DNA of 64,000 bases from Knoellia flava TL1 (GTDB lineage: Bacteria > Actinomycetota > Actinomycetes > Actinomycetales > Dermatophilaceae), in assembly GCF_000768675.1 (NCBI RefSeq), contig NZ_AVPI01000056.1, forward strand, positions 62,001 to 126,000. The letters are read 5' to 3'. Position 1 is the first letter of the stretch. The number at the start of each line of letters is the position of its first letter. The translations under genes were made by a program, and so were the position numbers. Below the pieces are notes generated by a model that worked only from the letters and a program-made list of their open reading frames with translations, ran no database searches and was not told where the DNA came from. Of this stretch, positions 1 to 11,411 are shown one piece after another.

Positions 1-2951
<2,951 letters not shown>

Positions 2952-2960
2952 CCGGGCGGA

Positions 2961-2980
2961 CGGCATACCCCCGTATGCCG
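2961..2980 (+). terminator. Small hairpin just after uvrA, made of two facing heptamers
   Basis: CGGCATAC, four C residues, then GTATGCCG form an 8-bp stem 10 nt after the uvrA stop. The arms are the window-wide heptamer GGCATAC/GTATGCC. It probably assists termination, but there is no T-tract. Confidence 0.5.
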
Positions 2981-2996
2981 GCACCCGTCCCGAAAA

Positions 2997-3063
2997 GCAG
3001 TCGAGAGTAGAAGAAGTCCCGCCCCACACGACGTGGGGCGGGACTTCTTCTACTCTCGACTGC
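2997..3063. terminator. Perfect 31-bp hairpin between convergent uvrA and livF
   Basis: Arms 2997-3027 and 3033-3063 are exact reverse complements, separated by the 5-nt loop ACGAC. Its position between two convergent genes fits a bidirectional terminator. A perfect stem of this length is far longer than a normal intrinsic terminator. Confidence 0.85.
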
Positions 3064-3084
3064 CCGTGACGGGCGAGCCTGACC

Positions 3085-3798
3085 TCAGTCCTCGCCGAGG
3101 TAGGCCTTGCGGACCTCGTCGCTCTCGAGGAGCTCGGAGCCGGTGCCCGAGAGGACGATCTTGCCGACCTCGAGGACGTAGCCCTTCGTCGCCCGCTTGA
3201 GCGCGGCCTGGGCGTTCTGCTCGACGAGCAGGATCGTCGTGCCCTGCTCCTGGAGCGTCGTCACCGTTGACATGACCGTCTTCATCATGAGCGGGGACAG
3301 ACCCATCGACGGCTCGTCGAGCATGAGCAGCTTGGGGCGGCTCATCATCGCGCGACCCATGGCGAGCATCTGCTGCTCACCACCGGAGAACGTGCCCGCC
3401 GCCTGCGACTTGCGCTCCCCGAGGATGGGGAAGAGGTCGTAGGCCGCCTGCAGGTCCTTGCGGATGTCACCGTCGCGCCGGGCGAACGCCCCGAGCAGGA
3501 GGTTCTGCTCGACCGTGAGCCGCGGGAAGATCCGGCGGCCCTCGGGGGAGTGGGCGAGGCCGAGCGCGACGATGTCGTGCGCCGGGGTCTCGTCGATCCG
3601 CTTGCCCTGGAAGCGGATCGAGCCGCCGGCCGGGCGGAGCAGGCCGGAGATGGTCCGCAGCGTCGTCGTCTTGCCCGCACCGTTGGTGCCGATGAGGGTG
3701 ACGACCTCGCCCTCGTCGACGCTGAAGCTGATGCCCTTGACGGCCTTGATCTTGCCGTAGGCGACGACGAGGTCCTTGACCTCGAGCATGGGGCTCAC
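3085..3798 (-). CDS. livF: Branched-chain amino-acid ABC transporter, ATP-binding protein LivF
   Basis: One of two cytoplasmic ATPases that power a branched-chain amino-acid (HAAT-type) importer. The 237 residues are typical for LivF. Walker A GTNGAGKTTT is near residue 37, the signature is FSGGEQQMLAMGRA, and Walker B is LLMLDEPSMGLSP. The start is GTG, overlapping the livG stop in a GTGA tetranucleotide, so translation is probably coupled. It is the last gene of the operon livK-livH-livM-livG-livF. Which amino acids are carried cannot be told from sequence. Confidence 0.95.
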   Translation of the reverse strand: MSPMLEVKDLVVAYGKIKAVKGISFSVDEGEVVTLIGTNGAGKTTTLRTISGLLRPAGGSIRFQGKRIDETPAHDIVALGLAHSPEGRRIFPRLTVEQNLLLGAFARRDGDIRKDLQAAYDLFPILGERKSQAAGTFSGGEQQMLAMGRAMMSRPKLLMLDEPSMGLSPLMMKTVMSTVTTLQEQGTTILLVEQNAQAALKRATKGYVLEVGKIVLSGTGSELLESDEVRKAYLGED

Positions 3799-4664
3799 TG
3801 CTGCTCCTCCTTGGTCGGGGCGGCCTCGGAGGCGGGTGCCGGCTCGTCGTCCTCGTCGACGTCCGAGCCACCGATGTAGGCCTCGATGACCCGCGGGTCG
3901 GACTGCACCTCACCGGGCGTGCCCTCGACGAGGACCTCACCCCGGACGAGGCAGAGAACCCGGTCGCAGAGGTTGAAGATGAACCGCATGTCGTGCTCGA
4001 TGACGACGACCGCCAGTCCGCTGTCGCGGATCCGGAAGATGAGGTCGCTCGCCTGCTTGGTCTCCTGCGGGTTCATGCCGGCCGTGGGCTCGTCGAGGAG
4101 GATGAGCTTGGGGTCGGTGGCCAGCGCGCGGGCGATCTCGAGCCGCCGCTGGTCGCCGTAGGGCATGTTGCGTGCGAGGTTCTCGGCCGAGTCGCCGAGA
4201 CCGACGAACTCGAGGAGCTCCTGGGCGCGGGCCCGGGTGGCCTCCTCCTCGCGACGGAACTTCGGTCCGCGCAGGATCGAGGTGAGCGCCATCGAGCTGG
4301 TGCGGCAGTAGCGGCCGACCATGACGTTCTCGAGGGCCGTCATGTTGGCGAAGAGCCGGATGTTCTGGAACGTCCGAGCCATGCCGGCCATGACGACCGC
4401 ACGCGGCTTCGGGGGGATGACCTCGCCGAGGAGCCGCACCTCGCCCTCGGTGGGCTTGTAGAGACCCGTGAGGCAGTTGAAGAACGTCGTCTTGCCGGCG
4501 CCGTTGGGTCCGATGAGTCCGACGATCTCGCCGGGGTGGACGACCATGTCGACGTCCTTGACCGCGGTGAGACCACCGAAGCGCATCGTCACGCCGCGGG
4601 CCTCGAGGATCGTGCCGGACGCCGGGTCGGTCGTGACGACGGGCGTCGTGTCCGTGACGGTCAT
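3795..4664 (-). CDS. livG: Branched-chain amino-acid ABC transporter, ATP-binding protein LivG
   Basis: Second ATPase of the importer, pairing with LivF under the LivH/LivM membrane pore. Walker A GPNGAGKTTFFN lies near residue 50. The signature region reads NMPYGDQRRLEIARAL, which is the usual LivG variant, and Walker B is LILLDEPTAGMNP. It overlaps livM and livF by 4 bp each. The 289 residues are slightly longer than usual because of an acidic Ala/Glu/Asp-rich tail of about 20 residues after the last conserved segment. Confidence 0.95.
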   Translation of the reverse strand: MTVTDTTPVVTTDPASGTILEARGVTMRFGGLTAVKDVDMVVHPGEIVGLIGPNGAGKTTFFNCLTGLYKPTEGEVRLLGEVIPPKPRAVVMAGMARTFQNIRLFANMTALENVMVGRYCRTSSMALTSILRGPKFRREEEATRARAQELLEFVGLGDSAENLARNMPYGDQRRLEIARALATDPKLILLDEPTAGMNPQETKQASDLIFRIRDSGLAVVVIEHDMRFIFNLCDRVLCLVRGEVLVEGTPGEVQSDPRVIEAYIGGSDVDEDDEPAPASEAAPTKEEQQ

Positions 4665-6439
4665 GCCTTGGCCTCCGCTTCCTCGAGGTGGACTTCTTCG
4701 ATGCGTTGCGCGAGCTCCTCGTCGTCCTCGTGGAACTCGAGCTTGCGGCGCTGGCTGGCCACGAGGCCCTCCGGGCGGAACCGCATCATGAGGACGAGGA
4801 CGAGACCGAAGATGAGCAGACGGTAGTCGGCCACGAAGCGCAGCTTCTCGGGGAGGAGCTTGAGGATCGTCGCACCGACGAGGACGCCGGCCACGGTGCC
4901 CATGCCGCCCAGGACGACGGCGGCGAGGAGGAACGCGGACTCGAGGAAGATGTACTGGTCAGGTGTCACCGAGACGTCGTGGTGGGCCTTGACCGTGCCG
5001 GCCATGCCGGCGAGGAAGGCACCACCGGCGAATGCGAACAGCTTGAGGCCGAAGACGTTGACGCCCATGGCCTCCGCCGCCTTCTCGTCCTCGCGGATCG
5101 CCACCCAGCCACGGCCGATGCGGCTGTTGTTGAGCCGGGTGAAGACGAGGATGATGATCGCCGCGATGACGAGCAGCAGGAAGTAGTAGTTCGCGAACCG
5201 GCCGAGCGTGATGCCCGCGATCGTGTGCGGCTGCCCGAAGTCGAACCCGAAGAAGTTGAGGTCGGGGATCGCCGGGATGCCGTTGGGACCGTTGGTGAGG
5301 ACCGGGCCGTTGTTGCCGTCGAGGTTGCCCATCGTGAGGCGGAAGATCTCACCGAAGGCGAGCGTGACGATGGCGAGGTAGTCGCCGGACACGCGCAGCG
5401 TCGGTGAGCCGATGATGAGACCGAGGATCGCCGAGATGCAGGCGCCCAGGATGACGACGACGAGGAACGGCGGCTTCCAGTCGATGGTCGCGAACGCCGA
5501 CGCCGAGAGGACCGCGCCGACGTAGGCGCCGGCGCCGAGGAAGGCGATGTAGCCGAGGTCGAGCAGGCCGGCGAGGCCGACGACGATGTTGAGGCCCAGC
5601 GCCGTGGCGGCGAAGATGAGGACCTGCGTCGCGATCGACATGTTCTCGTCGGAGCCGCCCTGCGTGAACGGGAAGAGGAACGCCACCGCGAACGCGCCGA
5701 GCATGAGCACCTGGCGGTTCTTCTGCGCGATGAGCCCGATCCACGTGAAGACGCCCGCCTTCGCGAGGGCGAACGCGATGAACCCGACGAAGACGAGGAA
5801 GAGCACGAAGCTCGCGCCGTCCTCGACGTCGAGCGCGTAGGCCGCCCCGAAGAGGACGAGGGCCATCAGCGCGATGATCGTGCAGATCTCGAGCCAGGAC
5901 GACGTCTTGGCGAAGAGGGGGTCCTTGGACTGGCGCGAGACGAGCATGAGCCCGGACGCGGCGAGCAGGAGCGCGCCGACGAGCGAGATCCAGCCGCCGG
6001 GGTTGACGTTGATGAGGCCGCCGGACTGGTAGGCGATGGTGCCGAGGCACCCCACCATGTAGACGACGGCGCCGATGCCCAGGGCGCGGACGGATGCCGC
6101 GGTGTCGAGCCACTCGCCGAGCCACGACAACGGGCCGCGGTGGGCGAGGAGGAGGACGATCGCGACGAGGCCGAGGACGATCATGCAGATCTGCACGCCA
6201 CCGGGCCAGAAGTTCACCGACAGGTCACCGAGGACGTCATCGGTGTAGCTCCACGAGAGGAAGGTGCCGGCGACGAGGACGAGGGCCCCGGCGAGGCCGA
6301 GTGGCCAGGCAGCCGAGCTGCCTCGTCCCGGGACGCGCTCGAGCCACGAGACCTTGACGATCTCGTCGTCGTGGTCGGAGTGCGCGGGTGCGACGGAGGT
6401 GGCCGGCGTGGGCGGGTTCGAGGGGGTCGAGGTGCTCAT
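4661..6439 (-). CDS. livM: Branched-chain amino-acid ABC transporter permease LivM with a large N-terminal membrane extension
   Basis: Inner-membrane pore subunit. The start is the ATG at 6439 (MSTSTPSNPP), which overlaps livH as ATGA. The 592 residues are far longer than an ordinary LivM of about 300-420. The conserved permease core begins near residue 243 and includes GLNIVVGLAGLLDLGY and the EAA-like segment AIREDEKAAEAMGVN. The preceding 240 residues hold a Pro/Ala/Ser-rich cytoplasmic start and about six hydrophobic segments that do not belong to the core. The C-terminus is charged (Glu/Arg-rich). The reading frame is open further upstream, but that stretch lies antisense-like over livH and is not part of the protein. 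Confidence 0.92.
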   Translation of the reverse strand: MSTSTPSNPPTPATSVAPAHSDHDDEIVKVSWLERVPGRGSSAAWPLGLAGALVLVAGTFLSWSYTDDVLGDLSVNFWPGGVQICMIVLGLVAIVLLLAHRGPLSWLGEWLDTAASVRALGIGAVVYMVGCLGTIAYQSGGLINVNPGGWISLVGALLLAASGLMLVSRQSKDPLFAKTSSWLEICTIIALMALVLFGAAYALDVEDGASFVLFLVFVGFIAFALAKAGVFTWIGLIAQKNRQVLMLGAFAVAFLFPFTQGGSDENMSIATQVLIFAATALGLNIVVGLAGLLDLGYIAFLGAGAYVGAVLSASAFATIDWKPPFLVVVILGACISAILGLIIGSPTLRVSGDYLAIVTLAFGEIFRLTMGNLDGNNGPVLTNGPNGIPAIPDLNFFGFDFGQPHTIAGITLGRFANYYFLLLVIAAIIILVFTRLNNSRIGRGWVAIREDEKAAEAMGVNVFGLKLFAFAGGAFLAGMAGTVKAHHDVSVTPDQYIFLESAFLLAAVVLGGMGTVAGVLVGATILKLLPEKLRFVADYRLLIFGLVLVLMMRFRPEGLVASQRRKLEFHEDDEELAQRIEEVHLEEAEAKA

Positions 6440-7359
6440 GCGCGGTCCACCACCCGAGCGCCGAGGAGGCCCTGGGGCCGGAAGACGAGCACGAGAATGA
6501 GGAGCACGAAGGCCCACACGTCCTTCCAGGCGGATCCACCGAACTGGCCGGGGATGAACTGGGTCGCCATCGACTCGGCGATCCCCAGGGTGAGGCCACC
6601 GACGATGGCGCCCTGGATGTTGCCGATGCCTCCGAGGACGGCGGCCGTGAAGGCCTTGAGTCCGGCGAGGAAGCCCATGCGGAAGTCGATGTTGGAGTTG
6701 AGCAGGCCCTGCGCGACGCCACCGATGGCGGCGAGTGCCGCACCGAGGGCGAAGGCGATGACGATGATCCGGTTGACGTTGATGCCCATGAGCTGGGCGG
6801 TGTCGGGATCCTGCGAGACGGCCTGCATGCCCTGCCCGAGCCGGGTGCGGTTGACGAAGAACCACAGCAGGGCTGCCGAGAGCACGAGCGCGCCGACGGT
6901 GAAGACCGCGGCCCGCTGGATGTTGAGGCCACCGAACGAGAGACCCGGCCCGGTGACGACCTGGATCTCGGGGAAGCTGAGCTTGCTCTTGGCGCCCGGG
7001 TAGAAGAGGCGCACGGCCTCCTGGAGGAACACCGAGATGCCGATGGCGGTGATGAGTGGGGCAAGGCGTGGCGCGCCACGCAGGGGCCGGTAGGCGATCC
7101 GCTCCATGACCACGGCGGTGAGCACGGACACGGCCACGGCGCCGAGCACCATGACCGGCAGGACCCAGAGGCCGGTCTGGCCCTTGAAGAGCACCGTCCA
7201 CGTCGCCAGGGCGCCGAACGCCCCGATCATGAAGACCTCGCCGTGGGCGAAGTTGATGAGCTGCACGATGCCGTAGACGACGGTGTAGCCGACGGCGATC
7301 AGGGCGTACAGGGACCCGAGGGTCAACCCGTTCACGATTTGTTGAAGGAAGTCGGTCAT
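6436..7359 (-). CDS. livH: Branched-chain amino-acid ABC transporter permease LivH
   Basis: Second pore subunit, 307 residues with about eight hydrophobic segments. It begins with the family-typical MTDFLQQIVNGLTLGSLYAL and carries GYTVVYGIVQLINFAHGE. I chose the ATG at 7359 because it starts exactly at the conserved N-terminus and has a GAGGTGA ribosome site about 10 nt upstream. An upstream in-frame start at 7401 would add 14 residues with no family support. A long hairpin separates it from livK. Confidence 0.93.
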   Translation of the reverse strand: MTDFLQQIVNGLTLGSLYALIAVGYTVVYGIVQLINFAHGEVFMIGAFGALATWTVLFKGQTGLWVLPVMVLGAVAVSVLTAVVMERIAYRPLRGAPRLAPLITAIGISVFLQEAVRLFYPGAKSKLSFPEIQVVTGPGLSFGGLNIQRAAVFTVGALVLSAALLWFFVNRTRLGQGMQAVSQDPDTAQLMGINVNRIIVIAFALGAALAAIGGVAQGLLNSNIDFRMGFLAGLKAFTAAVLGGIGNIQGAIVGGLTLGIAESMATQFIPGQFGGSAWKDVWAFVLLILVLVFRPQGLLGARVVDRA

Positions 7360-7399
7360 CGTCGACCCGTCACCTCTCCTGGTTTGAGGGGGCTGGCAC

Positions 7400-7439
7400 A
7401 TTCAAGCAGGGGCGGACCTACGTCCGCCCCTGCTCGAAT
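7400..7439 (-). terminator. Hairpin between livK and livH
   Basis: Arms 7400-7417 and 7422-7439 pair over 18 positions with one mismatch around a 4-nt loop. Lying inside the operon just after livK, it probably ends most livK transcripts. That would give more binding protein than permease, a common design in importer operons. Confidence 0.75.
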
Positions 7440-7469
7440 GAACTACGTCAGCTTTCGACCGTTGCCGGG

Positions 7470-8687
7470 TCAGCTCACGTTCTCGGACTTGACGGAGACG
7501 AACTTGCCGCCCTCGACCTTGTAGCCCGTGATGACCTTGACGAGGGTGTCACCGAACTCGTCGAACGACACCTTGCCGGTGACGCCGTCGAACGAGACCT
7601 TGCCGACCGCGTCGACCGTGGCCTGGCGGGCGCTCTTGACGTCCTTGGCGTCCTTCAGCGAGGTCTTGAGGGCCTCGATGATGGCGTTGGCGGCGTCGTA
7701 GGAGTAGCCACCGTAGGCAGCGGCCGGCTCGGCGTACTTCGCGGCCTCGTAGTCGGCGAGGAACTTCTTGCCGGCCTCGCTGTTCTCGGTCGGCTCACCG
7801 ACGGAGGTGGCGAGGTCGCCGTTGGAGGTCGAGCCCGCGAGCTCGATGTACTTCGGGTCGAAGATGCCGTCGCCACCCATGAGCGGGACGTTGAGGCCAC
7901 CGGCCTTCATCTGCTTGGACAGCGGACCGGCCTGCGGGTACTCACCGCCGTAGTAGACGGCGCCCGGCTTGGACGGGGCGACCTTCGAGACGACCGGCGC
8001 GTAGTTGGACTCGTCCGGGTTGATGGTCTCCGCCGCGACGACGGTGCCGCCGGCCTTCTTGTAGGCCTCGGTGAAGTACTGGACGAGACCCTGGCCGTAG
8101 GTCTTCTTGTCGTGGATCGTCGCGACCGTCTTGATGCCCTGGTCGATGAGGAACTTGGCCGCGAAGCCGCCCTGCGCGATGTCGGTGGTGCAGGTGCGGA
8201 AGAACGTCTTGTAGGGACGCGAGTTGCCGTCGGCGCCGCGGGTGAGGGCGGGGCCGGTGTTGGCGGGGGAGATCTGGGTGATGTTGGCGGCGGCGAAGAC
8301 CGGCTGGGTCTGCTGGCTCACGCTCGAGTTGAGGTTGCCGACGACACCGATGACCTCGTCGTCCGAGGCGAGCTTGGTCGCGCCGTTCTTGCCGACGTCA
8401 GCCTTGCCCTCGTCGTCCACGGCCTCGACCTCGAGGGTCCAGCCGGGGATGGCCTTGCTGTCGTTGGCCTGCTTGACGGCCAGCTCGACCGAGTGCTGGA
8501 TGCCCTTGCCGAGTGCCGACAGGTCGCCCGAGAGAGGCGCGATGACGCCGATCTTGGCGACCTTGGCGCTGCCGCCGGTGTCGCCGCCGGTGTCGTTGCT
8601 GTCCTCGCCGCGGGTGCCACACCCTGCGAGGGCGAGTGAAGCCACCAGCATCGAGGCGCCGACGGTCATGACGGAACGCTGAGCCAC
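7470..8687 (-). CDS. livK: Branched-chain amino-acid ABC transporter substrate-binding lipoprotein
   Basis: Extracellular binding protein (periplasmic-binding-protein fold type I, ANF/LivJ-like) that delivers substrate to LivHM. The start is GTG at 8687, with AGGAGG four nt upstream; the ATG at 8669 lies 22 nt from that site and is less likely. The product is 405 residues with a lipoprotein signal: hydrophobic stretch, then LAGC at residues 20-23. Family segments include KIGVIAPLSGDLSALGKG and GVVGNLNSSVSQQTQPVF. It is the first gene of the operon, divergent from the Rieske gene. Confidence 0.94.
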   Translation of the reverse strand: MAQRSVMTVGASMLVASLALAGCGTRGEDSNDTGGDTGGSAKVAKIGVIAPLSGDLSALGKGIQHSVELAVKQANDSKAIPGWTLEVEAVDDEGKADVGKNGATKLASDDEVIGVVGNLNSSVSQQTQPVFAAANITQISPANTGPALTRGADGNSRPYKTFFRTCTTDIAQGGFAAKFLIDQGIKTVATIHDKKTYGQGLVQYFTEAYKKAGGTVVAAETINPDESNYAPVVSKVAPSKPGAVYYGGEYPQAGPLSKQMKAGGLNVPLMGGDGIFDPKYIELAGSTSNGDLATSVGEPTENSEAGKKFLADYEAAKYAEPAAAYGGYSYDAANAIIEALKTSLKDAKDVKSARQATVDAVGKVSFDGVTGKVSFDEFGDTLVKVITGYKVEGGKFVSVKSENVS

Positions 8688-8830
8688 GTTTCCTCCTGGA
8701 AATTCTTCTCCCGCGGCCGATGGCCGAGGAGCTCGCGACGGGTGTGCGAGCACGGCGAACAATAACCACGGGACCCACCGATTCCACCGCACTTGGGCGA
8801 GATTGTGCCGAGTCGTTACCAACCTCGAAA

Positions 8831-8846
8831 GCACACAAATGTGTGC
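8831..8846. promoter_or_regulatory. Palindrome in the livK/Rieske divergent promoter region
   Basis: GCACAC-AAAT-GTGTGC is a perfect inverted repeat, 6-bp arms with a 4-bp spacer. It sits in the 203-bp gap between two divergent starts, in a locally AT-richer stretch. This fits an operator for a dimeric repressor or activator; the regulator is unknown. Confidence 0.45.
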
Positions 8847-8878
8847 GATCTTCACAGGCGCACAACAGAATCCGTCGG

Positions 8879-8884
8879 CATACT
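8879..8884 (+). promoter_or_regulatory. Candidate -10 box for the Rieske gene
   Basis: CATACT, 6 nt before the ATG at 8891, overlapping a GGCATAC heptamer. The spacing fits a leaderless transcript. Confidence 0.4.
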
Positions 8885-8890
8885 GGCGCG

Positions 8891-9373
8891 ATGGAGACGA
8901 ATCTCGAAGGCCAGGACACCGCCCCCCGGACCACGACGACCCTGGGCTGCTGCGGTCGTCGCGACGCGATGAGGGCGGCCGGCATCGTGGCCGTCGCCGG
9001 CGTCGGTCTCACCGCCTGCGGCAGCGATGCCGACCAGGCCGTCGGTGACGCCGTGAGCGACGCCGCCTCGAGCGCCGCCGGCGCCGTGAAGGACCTCGCG
9101 AAGAAGGCCGACATCCCCGTCGGCGGCGGCAAGGTCTTCGACTCCGCCAAGGTCGTCATCACCCAGCCCACCGAGGGTGACTACAAGGCGTTCTCCGCCG
9201 TGTGCACGCACCAGGGCTGCACGGTGAGCGGCGTCGAGGGCGGCACCATCAACTGCGCCTGCCACGGCAGCACGTTCGACATCGCCACCGGCGAGGTCAA
9301 GGGCGGCCCCGCGACCAAGGCCCTTCCCGAGAAGAAGGTCACCGTCGGAGCCGACGGCATCAGCGTCACCTGA
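8891..9373 (+). CDS. Rieske (2Fe-2S) lipoprotein with Tat-like signal
   Basis: Small membrane-anchored Rieske electron carrier of 160 residues. The N-terminus has a twin-arginine pair (residues 23-24), a hydrophobic stretch, then a lipobox-like LTAC ending at Cys43, so export by Tat followed by lipidation is likely. The cluster motifs are C105-T-H107 and C122-x-x-H125, with C110 and C124 placed for the usual disulfide. A low-complexity Ala/Asp segment links anchor and domain. I chose the ATG at 8891 because it begins the signal. The redox partner is not evident from the neighbours; it is not a full QcrA cytochrome bc1 subunit. Confidence 0.88.
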   Translation: METNLEGQDTAPRTTTTLGCCGRRDAMRAAGIVAVAGVGLTACGSDADQAVGDAVSDAASSAAGAVKDLAKKADIPVGGGKVFDSAKVVITQPTEGDYKAFSAVCTHQGCTVSGVEGGTINCACHGSTFDIATGEVKGGPATKALPEKKVTVGADGISVT

Positions 9374-9377
9374 GCGG

Positions 9378-9405
9378 ACGGCATACGGCCGGGCCCGTAT
9401 GCCGT
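9378..9405 (+). terminator. Terminator hairpin after the Rieske gene, built on heptamers
   Basis: An 11-bp perfect stem (9378-9388 with 9395-9405) and 6-nt loop start 5 nt after the stop. The arms contain GGCATAC and GTATGCC. There is no T-tract, as is common in high-GC actinobacteria. Confidence 0.7.
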
Positions 9406-9428
9406 GCGCTCCCGTCGGTGGGGCGACT

Positions 9429-9434
9429 TAGGGT
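9429..9434 (+). promoter_or_regulatory. Candidate -10 box of uvrC (leaderless)
   Basis: TAGGGT ends 6 nt before the GTG start at 9441, and no ribosome site is present, so the mRNA probably begins at or next to the start codon. Confidence 0.5.
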
Positions 9435-9440
9435 TGGGGC

Positions 9441-11411
9441 GTGGCCCATCCGTCGACCTACCGTCCCCGGCCGGGGGAGATTCCGACCGACCCGGGGGTC
9501 TACCGCTTCCGCGACAAGGACGGCCGCGTCATCTACGTCGGCAAGGCCAAGTCGCTGCGGTCCCGGCTCTCCTCCTACTTCCAGGACATCGGCCAGCTCC
9601 ACCCGCGCACCGCGTCGATGGTGCTCGCGGGCGCGAGCGTCGAGTGGACCGTCGTCACGACCGAGGTCGAGGCCCTCCAGCTCGAGTACTCGTGGATCAA
9701 GGAGTTCGACCCGCGGTTCAACGTCAAGTACCGCGACGACAAGTCCTACCCCTACCTCGCGGTGACGATGGGTGAGGAGTTCCCCCGGGCGCAGGTCATG
9801 CGCGGCGCCAAGCGCAAGGGCACCCGCTACTTCGGCCCCTACGCGCACGCCTGGGCGATCCGCGAGACCCTCGACCAGGCGCTGCGCGTCTTCCCGATGC
9901 GCACGTGCTCCGCGGGCGTCTTCAAGCGCGCGAGCCAGGTCGGGCGCCCCTGCCTCCTCGGCTACATCGACAAGTGCTCCGCTCCGTGCGTCGGGCGCGT
10001 CGACGCCGAGCACCACCGCCGGATCGCGGAGGACTTCTGCGACTTCATGGCCGGCGAGAGCACGAAGTTCGTCAAGCGCCTCGAGCGCCAGATGAAGGCC
10101 GCCTCCGACGAGCTCGAGTTCGAGCAGGCCGCGCGGCTGCGCGACGACATCGGCGCCCTGCAGCGGGTGCTCGAGAAGTCGGCGGTCGTCTTCGGCGACG
10201 GCACCGACGCCGACGTCTTCGCCCTCGCCGACGACGAGCTCGAGGTCGCGGTCCAGGTCTTCCACGTCCGCGGCGGGCGCGTGCGCGGCCAGCGCGGCTG
10301 GGTCGCCGAGAAGGAGTTCGAGACCGTCCCCGAGGTCGTCGGTCACCTCCTCCAGCAGCTCTACGGCGGCGAGGAGGGCGAGGCCGTGCCGCGCGAGGTG
10401 CTCGTGCCGGTCCTGCCCGAGGACGACGAGAGCCTGGGGGAGTGGCTCTCGGGCCTGCGGGGCAGCCGGGTCGACCTGCGCGTCCCGCGCCGCGGGGACA
10501 AGCGCACGCTCATGGAGACGGTCGAGCGCAACGCCAGCCAGAGCCTCGCGCGCCACAAGGTCGCCCGCGCCGGCGACCTCACCGCGCGGTCGCAGGCCCT
10601 CCAGCAGCTCCAGGAGCTGCTCGAGCTGGACGAGTCGCCGCTGCGCATCGAGTGCTTCGACATCAGCCACGTCCAGGGCACCCAGGTCGTCGGGTCGATG
10701 GTCGTCTTCGAGGACGGGCTCCCGCGCAAGGGGGAGTACCGCCGGTTCATCGTCCGTGGGCAGGGCGACGGCGAGGACGGGGCGCCGGTGACCATCGACG
10801 ACACCGCTGCCATGCACGAGGTGCTCACCCGTCGCTTCCGTCGCTACCTCAAGGACCGCAACGAGCCCCAGGGTCGTGACGAGGAGACCGGCCGCCCGAC
10901 GCGGTTCGCCTACCCGCCGCAGCTCGTCGTCGTCGACGGGGGCCTGCCGCAGGTCAACGCGGCAGCGCGGGCCATCGAGGACCTCGGGATCGTCGACGTC
11001 TCGGTAGTCGGCCTCGCCAAGCGCCTCGAGGAGGTCTGGGTCCCGGGTCAGGACTTCCCCGTCGTCCTGCCGCGCACGAGCGAGGGCCTCTACCTCCTGC
11101 AGCGGCTGCGCGACGAGGCGCACCGGTTCGCCATCACCTTCCACCGCCAGCGACGCAGCAAGGCGATGACCAACTCCGCGCTCGATGGCATACCCGGCCT
11201 CGGCGAGGTCAAGCGCAAGGCGCTGCTCAAGCAGTTCGGCTCGGTGAAGCGGATCCGCGCAGCGAGCGCCGAGGACCTCTTGGAGGTTCCGGGAATCGGC
11301 CGTTCGCTGGCGGAGGTCATCCAACGCGAGTTGACTGGGGCACCCGCGGAACCGACCGTGAACCTCATGACCGGCGAGATCGTCGACGAGCACAGGGAGC
11401 GCAATGACTGA
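9441..11411 (+). CDS. uvrC: UvrABC excinuclease subunit C
   Basis: Dual-incision nuclease of nucleotide excision repair, 656 residues. In order: a GIY-YIG nuclease domain ([20 protein letters not shown] near residues 18-40), a four-Cys iron-sulfur-type region ([17 protein letters not shown]), a UVR domain binding UvrB (residues about 205-245), the RNase H-like second nuclease ([31 protein letters not shown]) and C-terminal helix-hairpin-helix repeats ([16 protein letters not shown]). The start is GTG. The stop overlaps rapZ by 8 bp, heading the conserved uvrC-rapZ-yvcK-whiA cluster. Confidence 0.97.
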   Translation: MAHPSTYRPRPGEIPTDPGVYRFRDKDGRVIYVGKAKSLRSRLSSYFQDIGQLHPRTASMVLAGASVEWTVVTTEVEALQLEYSWIKEFDPRFNVKYRDDKSYPYLAVTMGEEFPRAQVMRGAKRKGTRYFGPYAHAWAIRETLDQALRVFPMRTCSAGVFKRASQVGRPCLLGYIDKCSAPCVGRVDAEHHRRIAEDFCDFMAGESTKFVKRLERQMKAASDELEFEQAARLRDDIGALQRVLEKSAVVFGDGTDADVFALADDELEVAVQVFHVRGGRVRGQRGWVAEKEFETVPEVVGHLLQQLYGGEEGEAVPREVLVPVLPEDDESLGEWLSGLRGSRVDLRVPRRGDKRTLMETVERNASQSLARHKVARAGDLTARSQALQQLQELLELDESPLRIECFDISHVQGTQVVGSMVVFEDGLPRKGEYRRFIVRGQGDGEDGAPVTIDDTAAMHEVLTRRFRRYLKDRNEPQGRDEETGRPTRFAYPPQLVVVDGGLPQVNAAARAIEDLGIVDVSVVGLAKRLEEVWVPGQDFPVVLPRTSEGLYLLQRLRDEAHRFAITFHRQRRSKAMTNSALDGIPGLGEVKRKALLKQFGSVKRIRAASAEDLLEVPGIGRSLAEVIQRELTGAPAEPTVNLMTGEIVDEHRERND

